The notes under the pieces are model-generated. The model was not told the DNA's origin. It saw only the letters and a program-made list of their open reading frames with translations, and searched no databases. Of a stretch of DNA of 64,000 nt, positions 1 through 13,639 are shown piece after piece; the stretch's first letter is position 1; the number at the start of each line of letters is the position of its first letter. Where the stretch lies: assembly GCA_910574455.1 (NCBI GenBank), contig CAJSYZ010000004.1, positions 1,922,001 to 1,986,000 on the forward strand. Reading direction: 5' to 3'. Made by a program: the position numbers and the translations under genes. This DNA is from Trichaptum fuscoviolaceum (taxonomy: Eukaryota; Basidiomycota; Agaricomycetes; Hymenochaetales; Trichaptaceae).

Positions 1-1065
1 TTGGTTCTGTTCATATTTGCTGTTACATCTGGCTCTATCAACGGCTGGGGCTCAGCACGTGTGATCGCGCCGCTTGTAATTTCTGTGGTACTTGCGGTGG
101 CCTTTTTCGTAATCGAGGCAAGCCTTCCAGAGGATTACGCTGCTCTGTACGTCAACTCTTGAAAACTAAAGTCGCTCATTCACTGAGATCAAACTTTTTG
201 TTTTTTCACTCCAGGCCTCCGAGAATGTGGTTCTATGAAAACTTTAGCATCTTGATAGCGACGGCTCTTCTTCCGTTCATGTGGTGGGGCGCTGTCCAGC
301 TTCTCTTCTCATGGCTTTGGCAAGAAGTGTACGGGTGGTCCGCGTTGAAAACGGCTGTACATTTGTGAGCACGTATTATGCTTCGAAACTACACAAAGCG
401 CTGAAATTTATGACAGTCTGCCGATTGGCCTGTTTTCTTTCCCATTCATGGCTGCCTCTGGATTCCTCCAGCAAACAATCCCTTTGAAGTATGTCATTCT
501 CATCGGGGAGGTCATGGCCTTGATTGGCACTGTCCTACTTCCCTTCGCAAACTCCGAAGACAGGTATTGGCGCTTCGCTTTCCCGGGATTCTGCCTTGGA
601 ACCGCAGGGGTGACCATCACGTTCGCAACAGTAAAGTCAGTATATATCTCTATTCAGTGATCCTCGCGAACTAACCCGACTGTGTGTAGCATTGCGGTCT
701 TCGCATCCACACCACCCAAAGTTGCAGGGATGGTGGGCGCAATTTTCAGCTGCGCGTTGCAGGTCGGGTGTGCCGCGGGTGCGGCGATCATCACGTCCAT
801 CCAGACGAGCGTGCAGCAGAACCATGGCGGCCCGAACGGTTTCACGGGGCGCGCTGCGGGCTTCTGGTTCCTGTTTGCCGTCGTGTGCACGCTGACGCTC
901 AGCGTGCTCGGCTTCATGCGGAATACGCTCCCGCCAGTCAAGAAGAACAAGGGTGGCGATGCAGAGGGTGCGGCGTTGTCATCTCCGGATGTGGGCAGCC
1001 CGGACTTGCAGAAGACGCCGAATTCGACAGTGGCGACGACGCTTAGCCCAGAGTTGTCGCGGTAG
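1..1065 (+). CDS. MFS multidrug-type transporter, 3' part (5' end outside window)
   Basis: The window opens inside an exon encoding hydrophobic helices. Four exons join cleanly: 1 to about 142, about 210-364, about 418-632 and about 691-1065, with the stop TAG at 1063-1065. The protein shows about six to seven membrane segments. It also has the pattern of the second half of 14-helix drug:H+ antiporters, such as a small-residue-rich helix ending in a GAAIITS-like stretch, followed by a hydrophilic Ser/Pro/Lys-rich cytosolic tail. Such proteins export small molecules at the plasma membrane. It lies next to a hydrolase and a halogenase, so it could be the product exporter of the metabolite locus; that is inference from position. 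The last exon is noticeably GC-richer than its surroundings. The start cannot be seen. Confidence 0.82.
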
Positions 1066-1128
1066 TCCTTCTCACTTCATTCTGTGTAGCTCAAGTTATC
1101 CATTTTCCCCCCGTTTTTTCTGACACTT

Positions 1129-1148
1129 CATATGTATGTATGTATGTG
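1129..1148. repeat. short ATGT microsatellite
   Basis: About four tandem ATGT units just downstream of the transporter stop. Confidence 0.7.
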
Positions 1149-1569
1149 CAGTTTGTAGGATCATGTCTTCATCCCGTCTGTTCACCACGTTCAATATATC
1201 TCCTGATAGATCCTGGGTTGTCGCTGTGTGTGTAAGATGGTGATGCATTGTAAGAATATTAAGCTTGAGGTCTCTCTGACGGTGAAATCTGGTCACGGTG
1301 AATGTGCCGAGAATAACCGTGAGACAAAATTAGGTAACTTGAACTACTAAAACTTGAAGCTTCAAGAAAGAAAGTTCATTATGAATGCACCATCAATTGC
1401 ATCTTCTTCTGTTTCTCACATTATGTGCACCCTACTCAATTATAAAGTTGAAGCCCGAAAAAGGCGGTGTACCGGCTGATGGTAGATATCGCCGCTCGTC
1501 CTCAACGAGAGCGGGTTAACAGGTGGCCTTTGGTGTACTCACAGACCTCCACCACGACAGTCGGTTCAA

Positions 1570-2760
1570 ATGGCGGACATAACTCGAGAGACCATTCAAA
1601 TACCCAGCGCCGAAACTGGTGTGAACCTTGACGTATGGTTGTACACACCGGAGGGCAAAGGCCCCTTCCCTGTTGTAGTAGCCGGGCATGGGTGAGTCTT
1701 TGATTGTTAAGACTTTATGCAGAATGTTGAACTCTGGCTCTTCGTATTTTTGTATAGTATGACACTCGTGAAGGACGCTGGACTCGCGGTATTTGGCGAG
1801 CGTTGGGCGTCTGACGCCGGCTATGCCTCGTTGATATTCGACTACCGTTGCTTTGGGGAGTCTGGTGGCGAGCCGCGCAACCTCGTCGACCTGCAGCGCC
1901 AGCTCGAAGACTACCGCAGCGTCATCACCTGGGCGCGGCATCACGCTGAGCTGTTTCGAAATGACAAGATCGTGGTTATGGGCAGTGCGATCAGTGGTTT
2001 GAACGTTGCGGCGCTCGCTCTGGAGGATTCGGGTTTGGCAGGCGCGATGACACACTCGCCTGTCCTTGACGGTGAGCTTTATTCAGCCCTTCATTATGAA
2101 CGACTGGGTGAATCTGTCTCGCTCTTAGGATACGGGACTTTGATGGCCAGTCCGGCGGATCCGCGTTTTTTATTCTGGATGATGGTTGACTGGGTCAAGG
2201 AAAAGCTTGGCTTGGCGCCAGTGTTTGTCAAGGCGATCGGTCGGCCGGGCGAGTTCTCCTTCCTGAGCACACCAAGTTGCCATCCAGGTAATCTTTGAAG
2301 TCAGTACATTCAGGATCGATTGCAATTATCACAATTTTTTGCCAGGCTTTGAGCAGATGTACTCCCGAAGTAAAACCCCGTTCTCCAGCCAACCAAATGT
2401 ATTAGCCCCTCGCCTGGCGCTTCAAATAATGACCAGGAGGCCCGGTACAAGGCTCAGCGAGGCAGCGTGTCCGGTTCTCATAGTCATGCCTGAAGAGGAT
2501 GACCTGATTCCTGCCGCGTTGACGAGGGACCTAGCCTCGAAGGCGGGCGAGAGTGCGTACAAAATGTCCATACTGAAAATCTCTGACTTCATTTGATTTC
2601 AGAAGTAAAACTCGTCGAAGTAGCCGGAGGTCATTTTGATATTATGGAAGGGGGAAAGGTATGCCGAATCGACCGTTTCTAAACATCTAACGCCTTACAT
2701 TTCCAGGCATTTGATGCCAATATGAGGGCCCAGTTGGAGTTTTTGAGAGGTCTTCTGTAA
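1570..2760 (+). CDS. alpha/beta hydrolase family protein lacking the nucleophilic serine
   Basis: Six exons (1570-1691, 1758-2071, 2129-2287, 2346-2552, 2603-2658, 2707-2760) join in frame to 303 residues. The ATG at 1570 is the first one and gives a typical N-terminus for the fungal X-Pro-dipeptidase-like/DUF1100-like hydrolase family. The fold markers are all there: an oxyanion strand ending PVVVAGHG, a lid region, a late acid in EEDDLIP and a final histidine in AGGHFD. The nucleophile elbow, however, reads MGSAISG, where relatives have WG-x-S-x-SG, so residue 118 is Ala instead of Ser. All splice sites are good and no stop interrupts it, so it looks like an expressed gene. It may be a non-hydrolytic binding, isomerising or cyclase-like member, or a dead enzyme. 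It sits between an exporter and a halogenase on the metabolite locus. Confidence 0.8.
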
Positions 2761-2982
2761 TATCTACAAAGTAAGCTCGTACCGCCCCAATCAGACATCA
2801 GTTATCCTCAATCTTCTCTTGTCAACTCAGCCTAGTGTTCTAAACGTTTCCAAGAAGCGGTAATGAATTTCAAGGCCTCTCACTCCGACCGTAATATGTA
2901 TCATTTCAGCGACCATATCTGAATTATGCAACTCTGTCAACAACCGCAACAGCGACAACTTTTACGTTGACATCGCAAGTGA

Positions 2983-5056
<2,074 letters not shown>

Positions 5057-5284
5057 ATCCAGCTTCTTGGTGGTTTCTTTCGGGCGAGAGATTGGGGTTC
5101 GAAGGGAAGTTGACGGCTGCTTCCCTTTCACTGAGCGCCAGGTCCTAAAGGGAGCTTCAGATAAGGGCAAACAAATTTCCTCCTTCAAGGAACATCTTCG
5201 CAGTTTACGCGAGTCCCACCCATGCGGAGAAGGTATGAGGTCAAGATGTTCACACAATATGAAGTATTCTAGTCAACAGAAGCT

Positions 5285-5923
5285 CGGTCGTGCGCAACAT
5301 CTATAAATGTTACCGGCTCGATTGCTTCAGCGTCGAGAATTCCGTGAGCTAAGGACAAACAACCGGAGATGGCGAATTGAATTTGTCTGATGATGAACTT
5401 GATGGTGACCGAACGAATACGGTATTCTGAACATTGTCTTCTCAGGATGTGGTGGAAGAACGAACAATGTGATCCGAACATCATGGGGCTTTTGAGTCTT
5501 TGTCCTCTTGCCCTTACGCGTGCGGCACCTCAGACCATGTGCGTGCAGCTGCTTCGTCGAGAATATATCAATTGATGAAACAGGTGGGAGAGTCAAGAAG
5601 CCATCACGGGCACTGCAATACACATCGACGTAGTTCATGAGCGTTATCCATTAATTCAGTCTGATGAGTAGCCCTGTTAGCTTCGGCAAAGTGGGAAAGA
5701 AAGCAATGGTCAGGTGTCTCGTCTCATAAAGCAGATCATGATCTAAAGCAGCTAAAAATATTGTGTGATTCTTTTGAGACATGATCAATGGGAGGTTGGA
5801 GTTGTTAAATGTCCGTGGCGGGTGCTCTTGTTTATTATAAGTTAAGACAATCATTATGCCGATGATGTAGCACAGGATATCACGGAGTCTCAATTTTGAA
5901 TCGCCGAACCTTTTTGATTTCAT
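5285..5923 (-). CDS. unrecognised small reading frame(s) upstream of the halogenase
   Basis: A 90-codon frame starts at ATG 5923 and ends with TAA at 5651. It has a hydrophobic helix near residues 15-28, then a Pro/Asn-rich loop and an ALDHDLLYETRHL stretch, and its composition looks coding. Further along the strand (5640-5285) two overlapping open frames continue, one ending in a segment with ILDAEAIEPVTFIDVAHD. I found no splice donor near the end of the first frame that would join them. This is therefore either a short gene followed by a relic, or a decayed gene. The family is not recognised. It lies in the 1-kb gap between the halogenase start and the divergent DUF6533-like gene, so it could belong to the locus. 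Confidence in the exact limits is low. Confidence 0.35.
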
Positions 5924-6097
5924 ATCAGATACTCCGTCACAAATTCAGTCCAGCTTGCTTTATAAACTTCACGGTCGACATGTGCACAAAACTTTCCACT
6001 GAGACTCTGTCTCCGCATCTAACGCATCTCTTTAAACCGTGCGCCGTGACTTAACTCATTCTCCACGCAAGCTTGCTTAGCTTCAAACTGGCGAACA

Positions 6098-7565
6098 ATG
6101 TCGGGCCTCCCATCCATTGACCAGCTCGCAGTCCTGGTTCCAGATATATATGTCAATCGGGTGAGATCTTATCTTCGTTTCACTCGTCCAAGGATGCGCT
6201 CATATCTCCCAGTTTACCTTAGGTACGGCTACAAGCCATTCACTTCATGGACCCATTTTAACATAATATAACGTACATCCAGCTGCGTCATTGGCACTAC
6301 TTGTGAGTGGCCTCTTCGTAGATGACCATCTTCTCTGACATGAGTCTTTAGACATATGACTACGGCCTCACTTTCTCGGACGAGCAAAGTCTTGTTTGGC
6401 CCTCCAGGCGGTCTTTCTTGAAGACTGCCTTCCTTTTTAATCGTTATTTCCCGTTCTTGATTCTTGTTGGGAGTACTTATGGTGTGTTGGCTTTCCGACA
6501 AGGATAACTCTCTTCTCATTCAATGTTCTAGTACTTATAACAGCAGATGCTTCCCATGCTAGGGTTCCGACGGTATGTCTTGTCTTTATAATCAACTCAC
6601 GGGACAAATCTTTAGCTATAAAAATCCAGTTCTGTAGGCCTGGGATGATCACACTTGGAAGTAAGTAAACACTCGAATTAAGTGATATAGAACTGACACA
6701 GGATTAAGTGTCCTACGTTGCACTCTATATCAACGCTGAAAGTTGGTTTAGTTTTACATGTCAAAAAACTTAGAGATTCAAGGCAGTCTTTCCATAGTAA
6801 TTCTATTTCTACGAGCATATGCTATATGGGGAAAACAGCGCTCTATGCTGATCACAACGATAATCGTGGCTGTTGTGAGTAACTCGCGCGTTCAACGTCT
6901 TGTTACCAACTAATTTGCATCTCAGCCATGTTTCACAATTGTAGGATATTATACGGCAAGATTTCTCTCGGACATTTCAAGTATGTCCTTACTACATCAT
7001 TTTCCGTATTATATGCACCTACATCCTAATCGGATAACATAGCCGTTGAAGCAGCCATAATGCCCACCGGGTGTCTCGTTAACTTCAATACACGGCAAGG
7101 TTGGGTTTGGTTCCTTGTCATCAATATCTCCGAAACATGTGAGTTGTTTGAGCCTAATCTAATAGCATAAACTTATAATATCTGGTAATATGTAGTTGCA
7201 TTGTGTCTTCTTCTGATAAAGACATGTAAGAAAGCTCCAACTGCTTTAAATATGCCGAAAGATAGCTGATTTTTTATCCTCCCAGTACGTCAAACTCATA
7301 TGAGCATTGTTAAGATTATACTCGAAGATGGTGAAGACCTTTTCTAATCGCAAGGCTATCATAATGTAACTTATCGCCGTTTAGGAATCTCATACTGTGT
7401 GCTTATCCTTGGTAATTGAAGTTCTTTCTCTTTGTAAGCTAGTTGTACTGATGGGAGCTTTAACTCAGCTGCTGCAAATGCGAATATGTTTGTTATGATT
7501 TTTGCACGCGTAAGTGAAATAAGAAGACGACTTATTGCGCTATCCAACCTCGTACACAAGGCTCA
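6098..7565 (+). CDS. DUF6533-like multi-pass membrane protein
   Basis: ATG 6098 opens a short exon ending at a GTGAGA donor, and several short exons follow. One reads ASLALL then TYDYGLTFSDEQSLVW, followed by a basic patch and FLFNRYF. This is the hallmark N-terminal pattern of basidiomycete DUF6533 proteins (helix, YD..L.F..E...W, then an NRY helix). A later exon gives SIVILFLRAYAIWGKQRS, which matches the conserved R-x-YA-[IL]W/Y segment of the same family, and more hydrophobic exons run to about 7.56 kb. The family has about seven helices and no established function. The 3' end is uncertain because the last exons are short and I could not fix every junction, so pseudogenisation cannot be excluded. 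It is divergent from the halogenase side and upstream of the synthase. Confidence 0.6.
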
Positions 7566-7599
7566 TGAAATTATTAGAAATCCCTAATCGTCTTCCTCA

Positions 7600-8742
7600 T
7601 TCCGTACGTCGATCCTCTGCGCTGATTGGATATTGACTGAAGCGTCTCTCGCTGAACAGATTACAAGGCGCCTTGCATAGCATATTTTGCAACCGACTTC
7701 TTCTAAGAATTAAAATTGCACACCAGTCCGTCATAGTTGATCGGACGGCGGGCCTAGATATCGAACTATTGGTCATCGAATCTGGTTGGGCAACTACCTA
7801 GTGCATGCACCATCCCAGAGCACAGCTAGCAAGTATCCCACGGCACGACTATAATGATAGTGATTGTCTGGACATTCGTTTCTATTAATCTCATTAGATT
7901 ATGCTACTGGCAGCCTCACCTAAATATGAAATAATTATGTGTATGAATATAGTATGCGCGGAATGGCCAGACAAGTGGCTGTCGTATCACCTATACTACC
8001 GATTCATCTACGTCATTATTCTAGCAAGACTGATTTCACGATTTCTATACTATGATGGGACACTAGTAGCGCAAACTTGACCCGGGTTGAAAACAGACAT
8101 TTTTTCTGCCACATCAAATGCTTTGTCTTGAAATTTTCTGCACCTGGTAATATGTAAAGGCAGGACATCCTATTGCTCCTTATATATGATTCGGGGAGGC
8201 CCTACAGTGAGAGACGGGCGTATTTGTCTGTATTCAACTAAAGTCCAGTTTGTATTAGGAAGAGTCCAGCCGGCCCGGCGCTTCGGCTGATCGCGACCGG
8301 CATGATCATACGCTGCGGCCACTGGTATGCCGAACTTGAAGGATATTACCAATCTTTGCGTCACGGTTGTCACGGTGCTGGTTTTTGGGGGCGTGAGAAT
8401 CAGTGGCGGAAAAAGTCACCTGTAGATACTCAGCGGCCTCAGCCTCCTACCGTGACGGTCTACCTCCAAGCTCGAATTCGATATCTCAATACCTTGCAGT
8501 TACCAGCCGGTCGCCTCTTCTCACAGTATATGAACTCAAAAGGACAGCTTTCAAGTTGCAATGATGGCTGGCGTTCGGGTTCCCGAGCGCCCCGGTGCGA
8601 AGCTTCTATTTGATCAATGATCAACACCAAACTTGAAGACTGTTTTAGATGCAGACGACTTTTATAACTACTTGACATGGTATACATCAGTTGCTCTCCT
8701 ACCACCATCATCGTATTAATCAACTATTGGCCTTAAGCAATC
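7600..8742. other. intergenic region upstream of the polyketide synthase
   Basis: About 1.1 kb lies between the DUF6533-like gene and the synthase start. Open frames here are short and have no family-like composition. The stretch should hold the synthase promoter, but I see no motif that I can name with confidence. Confidence 0.5.
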
Positions 8743-11700
8743 ATGGACTCGCATAAGGACCCTATTGTCATAATCGGTTCATCCTGCCGTCTTCCGGGGG
8801 GAGTGAGACGATCCTCCGAAGCATGGGACGCCTTTCTCAGCGGTGGGAGCAGACTTTCAACGACCTCGCCTGCATCAAGATATTTTGGCAAGGAACCATT
8901 ATTCGACGTCAATTCGATAGGGAAAGCTGGATGGATGGATGACGATGGCGTCGTTTCGTTTGATCCGTCTTTCTTTGACATCACTCCAGCGGAAGCATCT
9001 GCTCTACGTCCGAACACCAGAATCGCTTTGGAGCTTACTTGGGAGGCTCTGGAAGTGGCGGGTATACCCCCTAGTACTTTGAAAGGGGAAAACGTTGCCG
9101 TAGCGATTGGGATAGGAACTGAGGATGGCTGGGACCTGAAGAGATACGACGAAGACGGAGTAGAGGCCTTCGATATGCATTGGGCTGCAAGCAGCGATCC
9201 AAGTGGAGTTTCTGGCCATGTTTCTCACTTTTACGGGCTTACCGGCCCATCATCCGTCGTGTCGTCAGCGTGCTCAAGCTCTGCATTCGCACTCCGAGAT
9301 GGTGATGATTCCCCAGCCCTTGATCCTTATTCACGCTAAAATAACATTTAAAAGCCTATATTTCCCTCCTGAATGATGGCTGCTCAATCGCGATCGCCGG
9401 GGGAATAACGACACACTTCAGCCCCGCACCTTTTCTTTGGGCTTCCTCTGTGAACGTTGCTTCCCGCAAAGGACAATGTGCAACATTTTCAAATGCGGCG
9501 GACGGATATGTACCCTCAGTTCGTGAAGGTGCTTTTTCCACTTATTTCGAGACTCATCGCTCCGACAGGAAGGGGCAGTGTTCTTCATCCTAACTAAACT
9601 GAGCGAGGCGAAACGAAATGGATATCCCATTCACGGAATTCTCAAGGCGGTAGCGACAGGGCATAATGGTTCCACTCGTGCTTTGGCGACTCCGAACGTA
9701 CATGCTCAGGAAGCGGTGTGTCGCAAGGCACTCGCTGTTTCCGGCATAAGTCCATCAGATGTAACGATACTTGAGGGTAAAGTACGCAGTAATATTTTTT
9801 ATTTTCTCTGCTAATCGATATTCAGCTCACGGAACAGGAACACGCCTTGGCGATGCAATAGAGTTGGAAGCTATTCGTAAGGTCTACGACGACGTCGCAA
9901 GAGAAACGCCACTGTGGTTGTCGTCTTCCAAAACTGTATTTGGTCATTGCCAGGCGGCGTCGGCTTTCGTTGGTGTGTAATGACCGTTGCCAGCCTACTT
10001 GCAACTACTGACTCGTAAAGTAGGATCGCTCAAGGTCCTCTCAATCCTCCAGCATCGTGCAATCCCTCCTCATGGTGTGGAGCCTTTGCCAGAGCTCCTT
10101 AGTGACCGAATTCAAGTTCCTATTGCGCTAACACAGATAGACGAATCAACCCATATGGTGGCACAGATTAATAGCTTCGGCTTCACTGGTTCCATCGCGA
10201 GTATCATTGTGGAGGAGCCTCCCAAACAAGACATCATCGAATTGTCAATGCCCGGCGTTCGTTCACGCTATGTGCTTCCATTTTCTGCTAAATCACCTGA
10301 ATCTCTCACTTCACTCATACGCGTCGTTTGTGAATGGGCTATCGAGAATAATTGTAACCTCTATGATCTCGGAGCGATTCTATCCCTATCCCGAGACCAT
10401 CATGCAATCCGGCGATGCGTGGTCGTAACGGACCCTTCAGAACTAACTCTCCTCCGCGATGAGCCCTTGCATTATCGCTCACTGGTTCAATCTTCGCAGA
10501 TTACTGTAAAGCCTCTCACAATGGAGGAACTGCTTAGATTGTTCGCCGAAAACTCCCAATGCGGCGGAATACGCTCAGCCGATCAAGGACTTCTAAATAA
10601 ACTGTTGGCGGAAGGATCTCTAGAGCAAGCCATAGCAATTCTTTATGAACGTGGACATGATTTGCGCTTTGACTTTTTCTACGACAGGATGAAAATATCC
10701 CACTACAAAGAACATCTGTATTCCTTCCCCACCTATCCGTTCAACAGGAAGATCTATTGGAAAACCGGGTCTACTTCCCATGCTTTGACAGAGTGCCCCG
10801 GGTCTATGGAAGGAACCAAGCCGTCGGCCCCTCATCCTGCCGATCTCGAACCGGCAAACAAGCGGAGAGTCGTTGAAATTATCGCTAATATTTTAAACGT
10901 CTCAGTGAGTCGCATACTGTGTGATGTCAGCATCTTCGATCTTGGCATCGATTCACTCAGCAGTATAGAGTTAGCAGACACACTCTCCCGCTCTTTCGGC
11001 GCACAACTGTCGGCCACGGATCTTTACTCCCTCCTTACTGTCGAAGCGATAGTAAGTCACCTCTCGCCAGGGAGACGTGGTACGCTCAATCGGAATGTTA
11101 CGCAGTTTGACGTAGATCAACTAGTACAAACTTATGGCGCACCTTTTGATGATGTCTCTTCCGTCGTGAAAAGCAGCAAATTTGAAGACTCCGACAGGGA
11201 GCGAACGGTTCTCTTGACTGGTGGAAATGGAAAGCTAGGATGCCACATTCTTAACAGGCTATTACTGGATCCATCAAACATCCTCATTGTTTGCCTAGTT
11301 AGAGGTGAAGCTTGGGACCGCCTTTCATCTGCGTATGGCCAACATGGCTATGACCTTCGCTTGTTTTCTGCAGCGAAGTTCTCCGGACGACTCAAGGTGT
11401 ACAGGACAACGAATCTGGACGACAAAATGCTCGGATGCTCGCGCGGGGAGTACGATCATTTGCTGGAGTCAGTTGATATTATTATGCATACGGCATGGAG
11501 ACTCGACTTCAACTTACCGGTAGCGGGTTTCGAGGATTGTCTCTGGGGAACCCGAAATCTCGCAGAGCTTTCTGTGCATTGCTCGAAGAAAGTTTCGTAC
11601 TTCTTCATATCGAGCTACAGCTCATACTTCAGATATAAAGAGCGTCTGTTACCGGAAGAGCCTTTATCGCCTTTGCTCGAATATTCTCTTGACCAGGTAT

Positions 11701-13639
11701 GTTCTGTCCATCCCTAGCCATCACATGAGACCTAATCTTATTGAAGGGATATGCCATATCGAAACTCATTGCAGAACACGCCATGATATCAATACATGGG
11801 TATCATCCTGCTCTTTTCGACCTCAGAATCGTGCGTATCGGCCAAATATGTGGAAATTCCGTAACAGGCGACTGGACGCAAGACGAAATGGTGCCTATGA
11901 TAATCAAATCGGCACCTTTCTTGAATGCTGTACTTAGGGATGTGCCAGATGTATCCTGGATCCCCTCTGATGTATGTGCAGACGTGATGCACAATCTCAT
12001 CTCGTGCCCCATCGTAGCTCCACTAAAAGTTCTGCACGTCGCGAATCCAGACATCGTTTCGTGGGCAGAGGTCGTCGGTACAATTTCTTCGCTTCTGAAT
12101 CTACCTGACCTTCCGCTACTTTCCGCTACTGAATATGCTGAGGCTGCACAGAATGCAGGAGGAAATATACCGATCCGTAGGCTTTTACCATATTTACTTC
12201 ACGTTGCTAGTCATGGTGGATTCCCGAGGAGATACTGCTCTCTGGACATCCAAAGGACTTTAAAGCTCAGTCCAGCCCTGCAGCTTTGCCCCAAAGTCGA
12301 CAAACAGTTCATCTCACCTATTGTGACTTTTCTCGTCGGAAGAGATCTCCCGGTGTCCACGTCTAAACCGCTGCACACGCCGCGCGCACCAGTGCTATTA
12401 TTCGGGCCATGGTCAAATACACTTGATTCGGAGTCCTCACAATCACGGACCTCCGTCAAAGTCAAAGCACTATTGCAAAGACTCGAATCAGATACCAGGA
12501 AAGTTATAGGATATCTACAACCAGAGTAAGCGCTCCCTGTTGCCTTCAAATGTTATACTGATTTGCTTCAGTTATGCACTTGAAAAACAAATGGAAAGCT
12601 TGGCAGTCCAGCTATCAACTGTAGAGAGACTTGATAGTATGGGTATAGTGCCAGTCGCTGTGCTAGGCTATTGTTTCGGCGAGTTCGCTGCAGCCATAGC
12701 GTCGGGTATTCTGTCCGAGTCGGAAGTCGTGGAAATGTTGGTCAAACGTGCCGCTGCCCTGAAGGACGTTACTGGCAGCATGCTAAATGTTTTCGAGGAC
12801 GAAAGCAAAGTTAGGAGATTGTTACTTAGGTTGACAGCACCACCGGATCTTGCGATATTTGCTGGACCAAGGCATATCGTTCTCTCTGGAACAACTCCGC
12901 AAATCAATGTTGCACATGAACTTCTTCGGGACCAGGCCATCAAATGCAAACTTGTGCCAACCTTGATTCCATTCCATTCGTCAGCCATGAACAGGGTAAT
13001 CGAACGGCTCGAATTACCTCCTATCAACCCCAAGCAATCGAAGTGCATTTATGTATCTGGTCTCTTAGGACGTCCGATTGGCGGCAACAATCTTGGTCGT
13101 GCCTATTGGTTAAGGCACATGCGAGATCCAGTTCAGTTTTACAGTGCCATGCAATATCTTAGAGGCAAGCTATTGTCAAATCCACCATATAACTGTGGAC
13201 CAGGAGTAGACTTAATTTCCGTGATCACGAAATATGAATGGCAGGATGTGTCATTCAGTAAAGTCCAGGCGGGTGTTTATTCTGAGACAGATGAACGGGA
13301 TAAATTGTATCGGTTAGAGAAAGGTAATGTTTATATAATATTCTGTGTTTATACCTGCATATCTTGCTTACGCTTTTGATAGGGCAAATGAAAGAACTCA
13401 ACATAAGTAGTCGACTCGCTTCAGCTGAAGATGATGCACTCACCATTTTGTCGCGAACGTTTTCTTATCCCCGTAAAATTGAGCTTCTGTCTAAATCCTT
13501 CTTGGACTTAGGATTACAATCGATGGAGTTTGTGAAATTCACCGATCAGTTCAGTAAAACAACTGGAATGGTTATTCCACCTTCATCGTATACATCACAT
13601 ACATCGCTTAAAGACATTATCACTTCAATATTGATGTAG
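8743..13639 (+). CDS. polyketide synthase-like megasynthase, KS-ACP-R-AT-ACP
   Basis: Eight exons (8743-9301, 9355-9518, 9569-9776, 9826-9972, 10021-11696, 11747-12525, 12572-13323, 13383-13639) join with correct phases to 1513 residues. Residues 1 to about 400 are a ketosynthase with Cys177 (SSACSSS), His312 (EAHGTGT) and His351 (FGHCQAA). The usual KS-AT linker follows, but the acyltransferase is missing there: the chain passes to a post-AT motif (FPTYPFNRKIYW) and then an acyl carrier domain with Ser671 (LGIDSL). A short-chain-dehydrogenase-type thioester reductase comes next, with TGGNGKLG near residue 755 and Tyr920/Lys924 (YAISK). An acyltransferase begins near residue 1134 with nucleophile Cys1212 (GYCFGE) and His1313 (PFHSS). 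A last carrier domain has Ser1475 (LGLQSM). There is no KR, DH, ER or MT. Reductive release to an aldehyde or alcohol is expected from the R domain. The apparent breaks in the KS region are all explained by introns. Confidence 0.9.
9519..9568 (+). other. intron with an unusual GTTCGT donor in the synthase KS region
   Basis: Removing 9519-9568 joins ADGYVPS to EGAVFFILTKL, exactly the conserved KS sequence, and restores the frame. The donor GTTCGT departs from the usual fungal GTRNGT, while the acceptor ACAG is ordinary. A shorter alternative starting at GTGCTT would shift the frame. Confidence 0.7.

Noticed and set aside
6437..6652. Minus-strand frames across 6.2-6.7 kb
   Set aside because: They are antisense to the DUF6533-like exons on the plus strand.
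9300..10020. Apparent frameshifts and stops in the ketosynthase domain
   Set aside because: Four introns with matching phases remove every stop and restore the conserved KS sequence, so the domain is intact.
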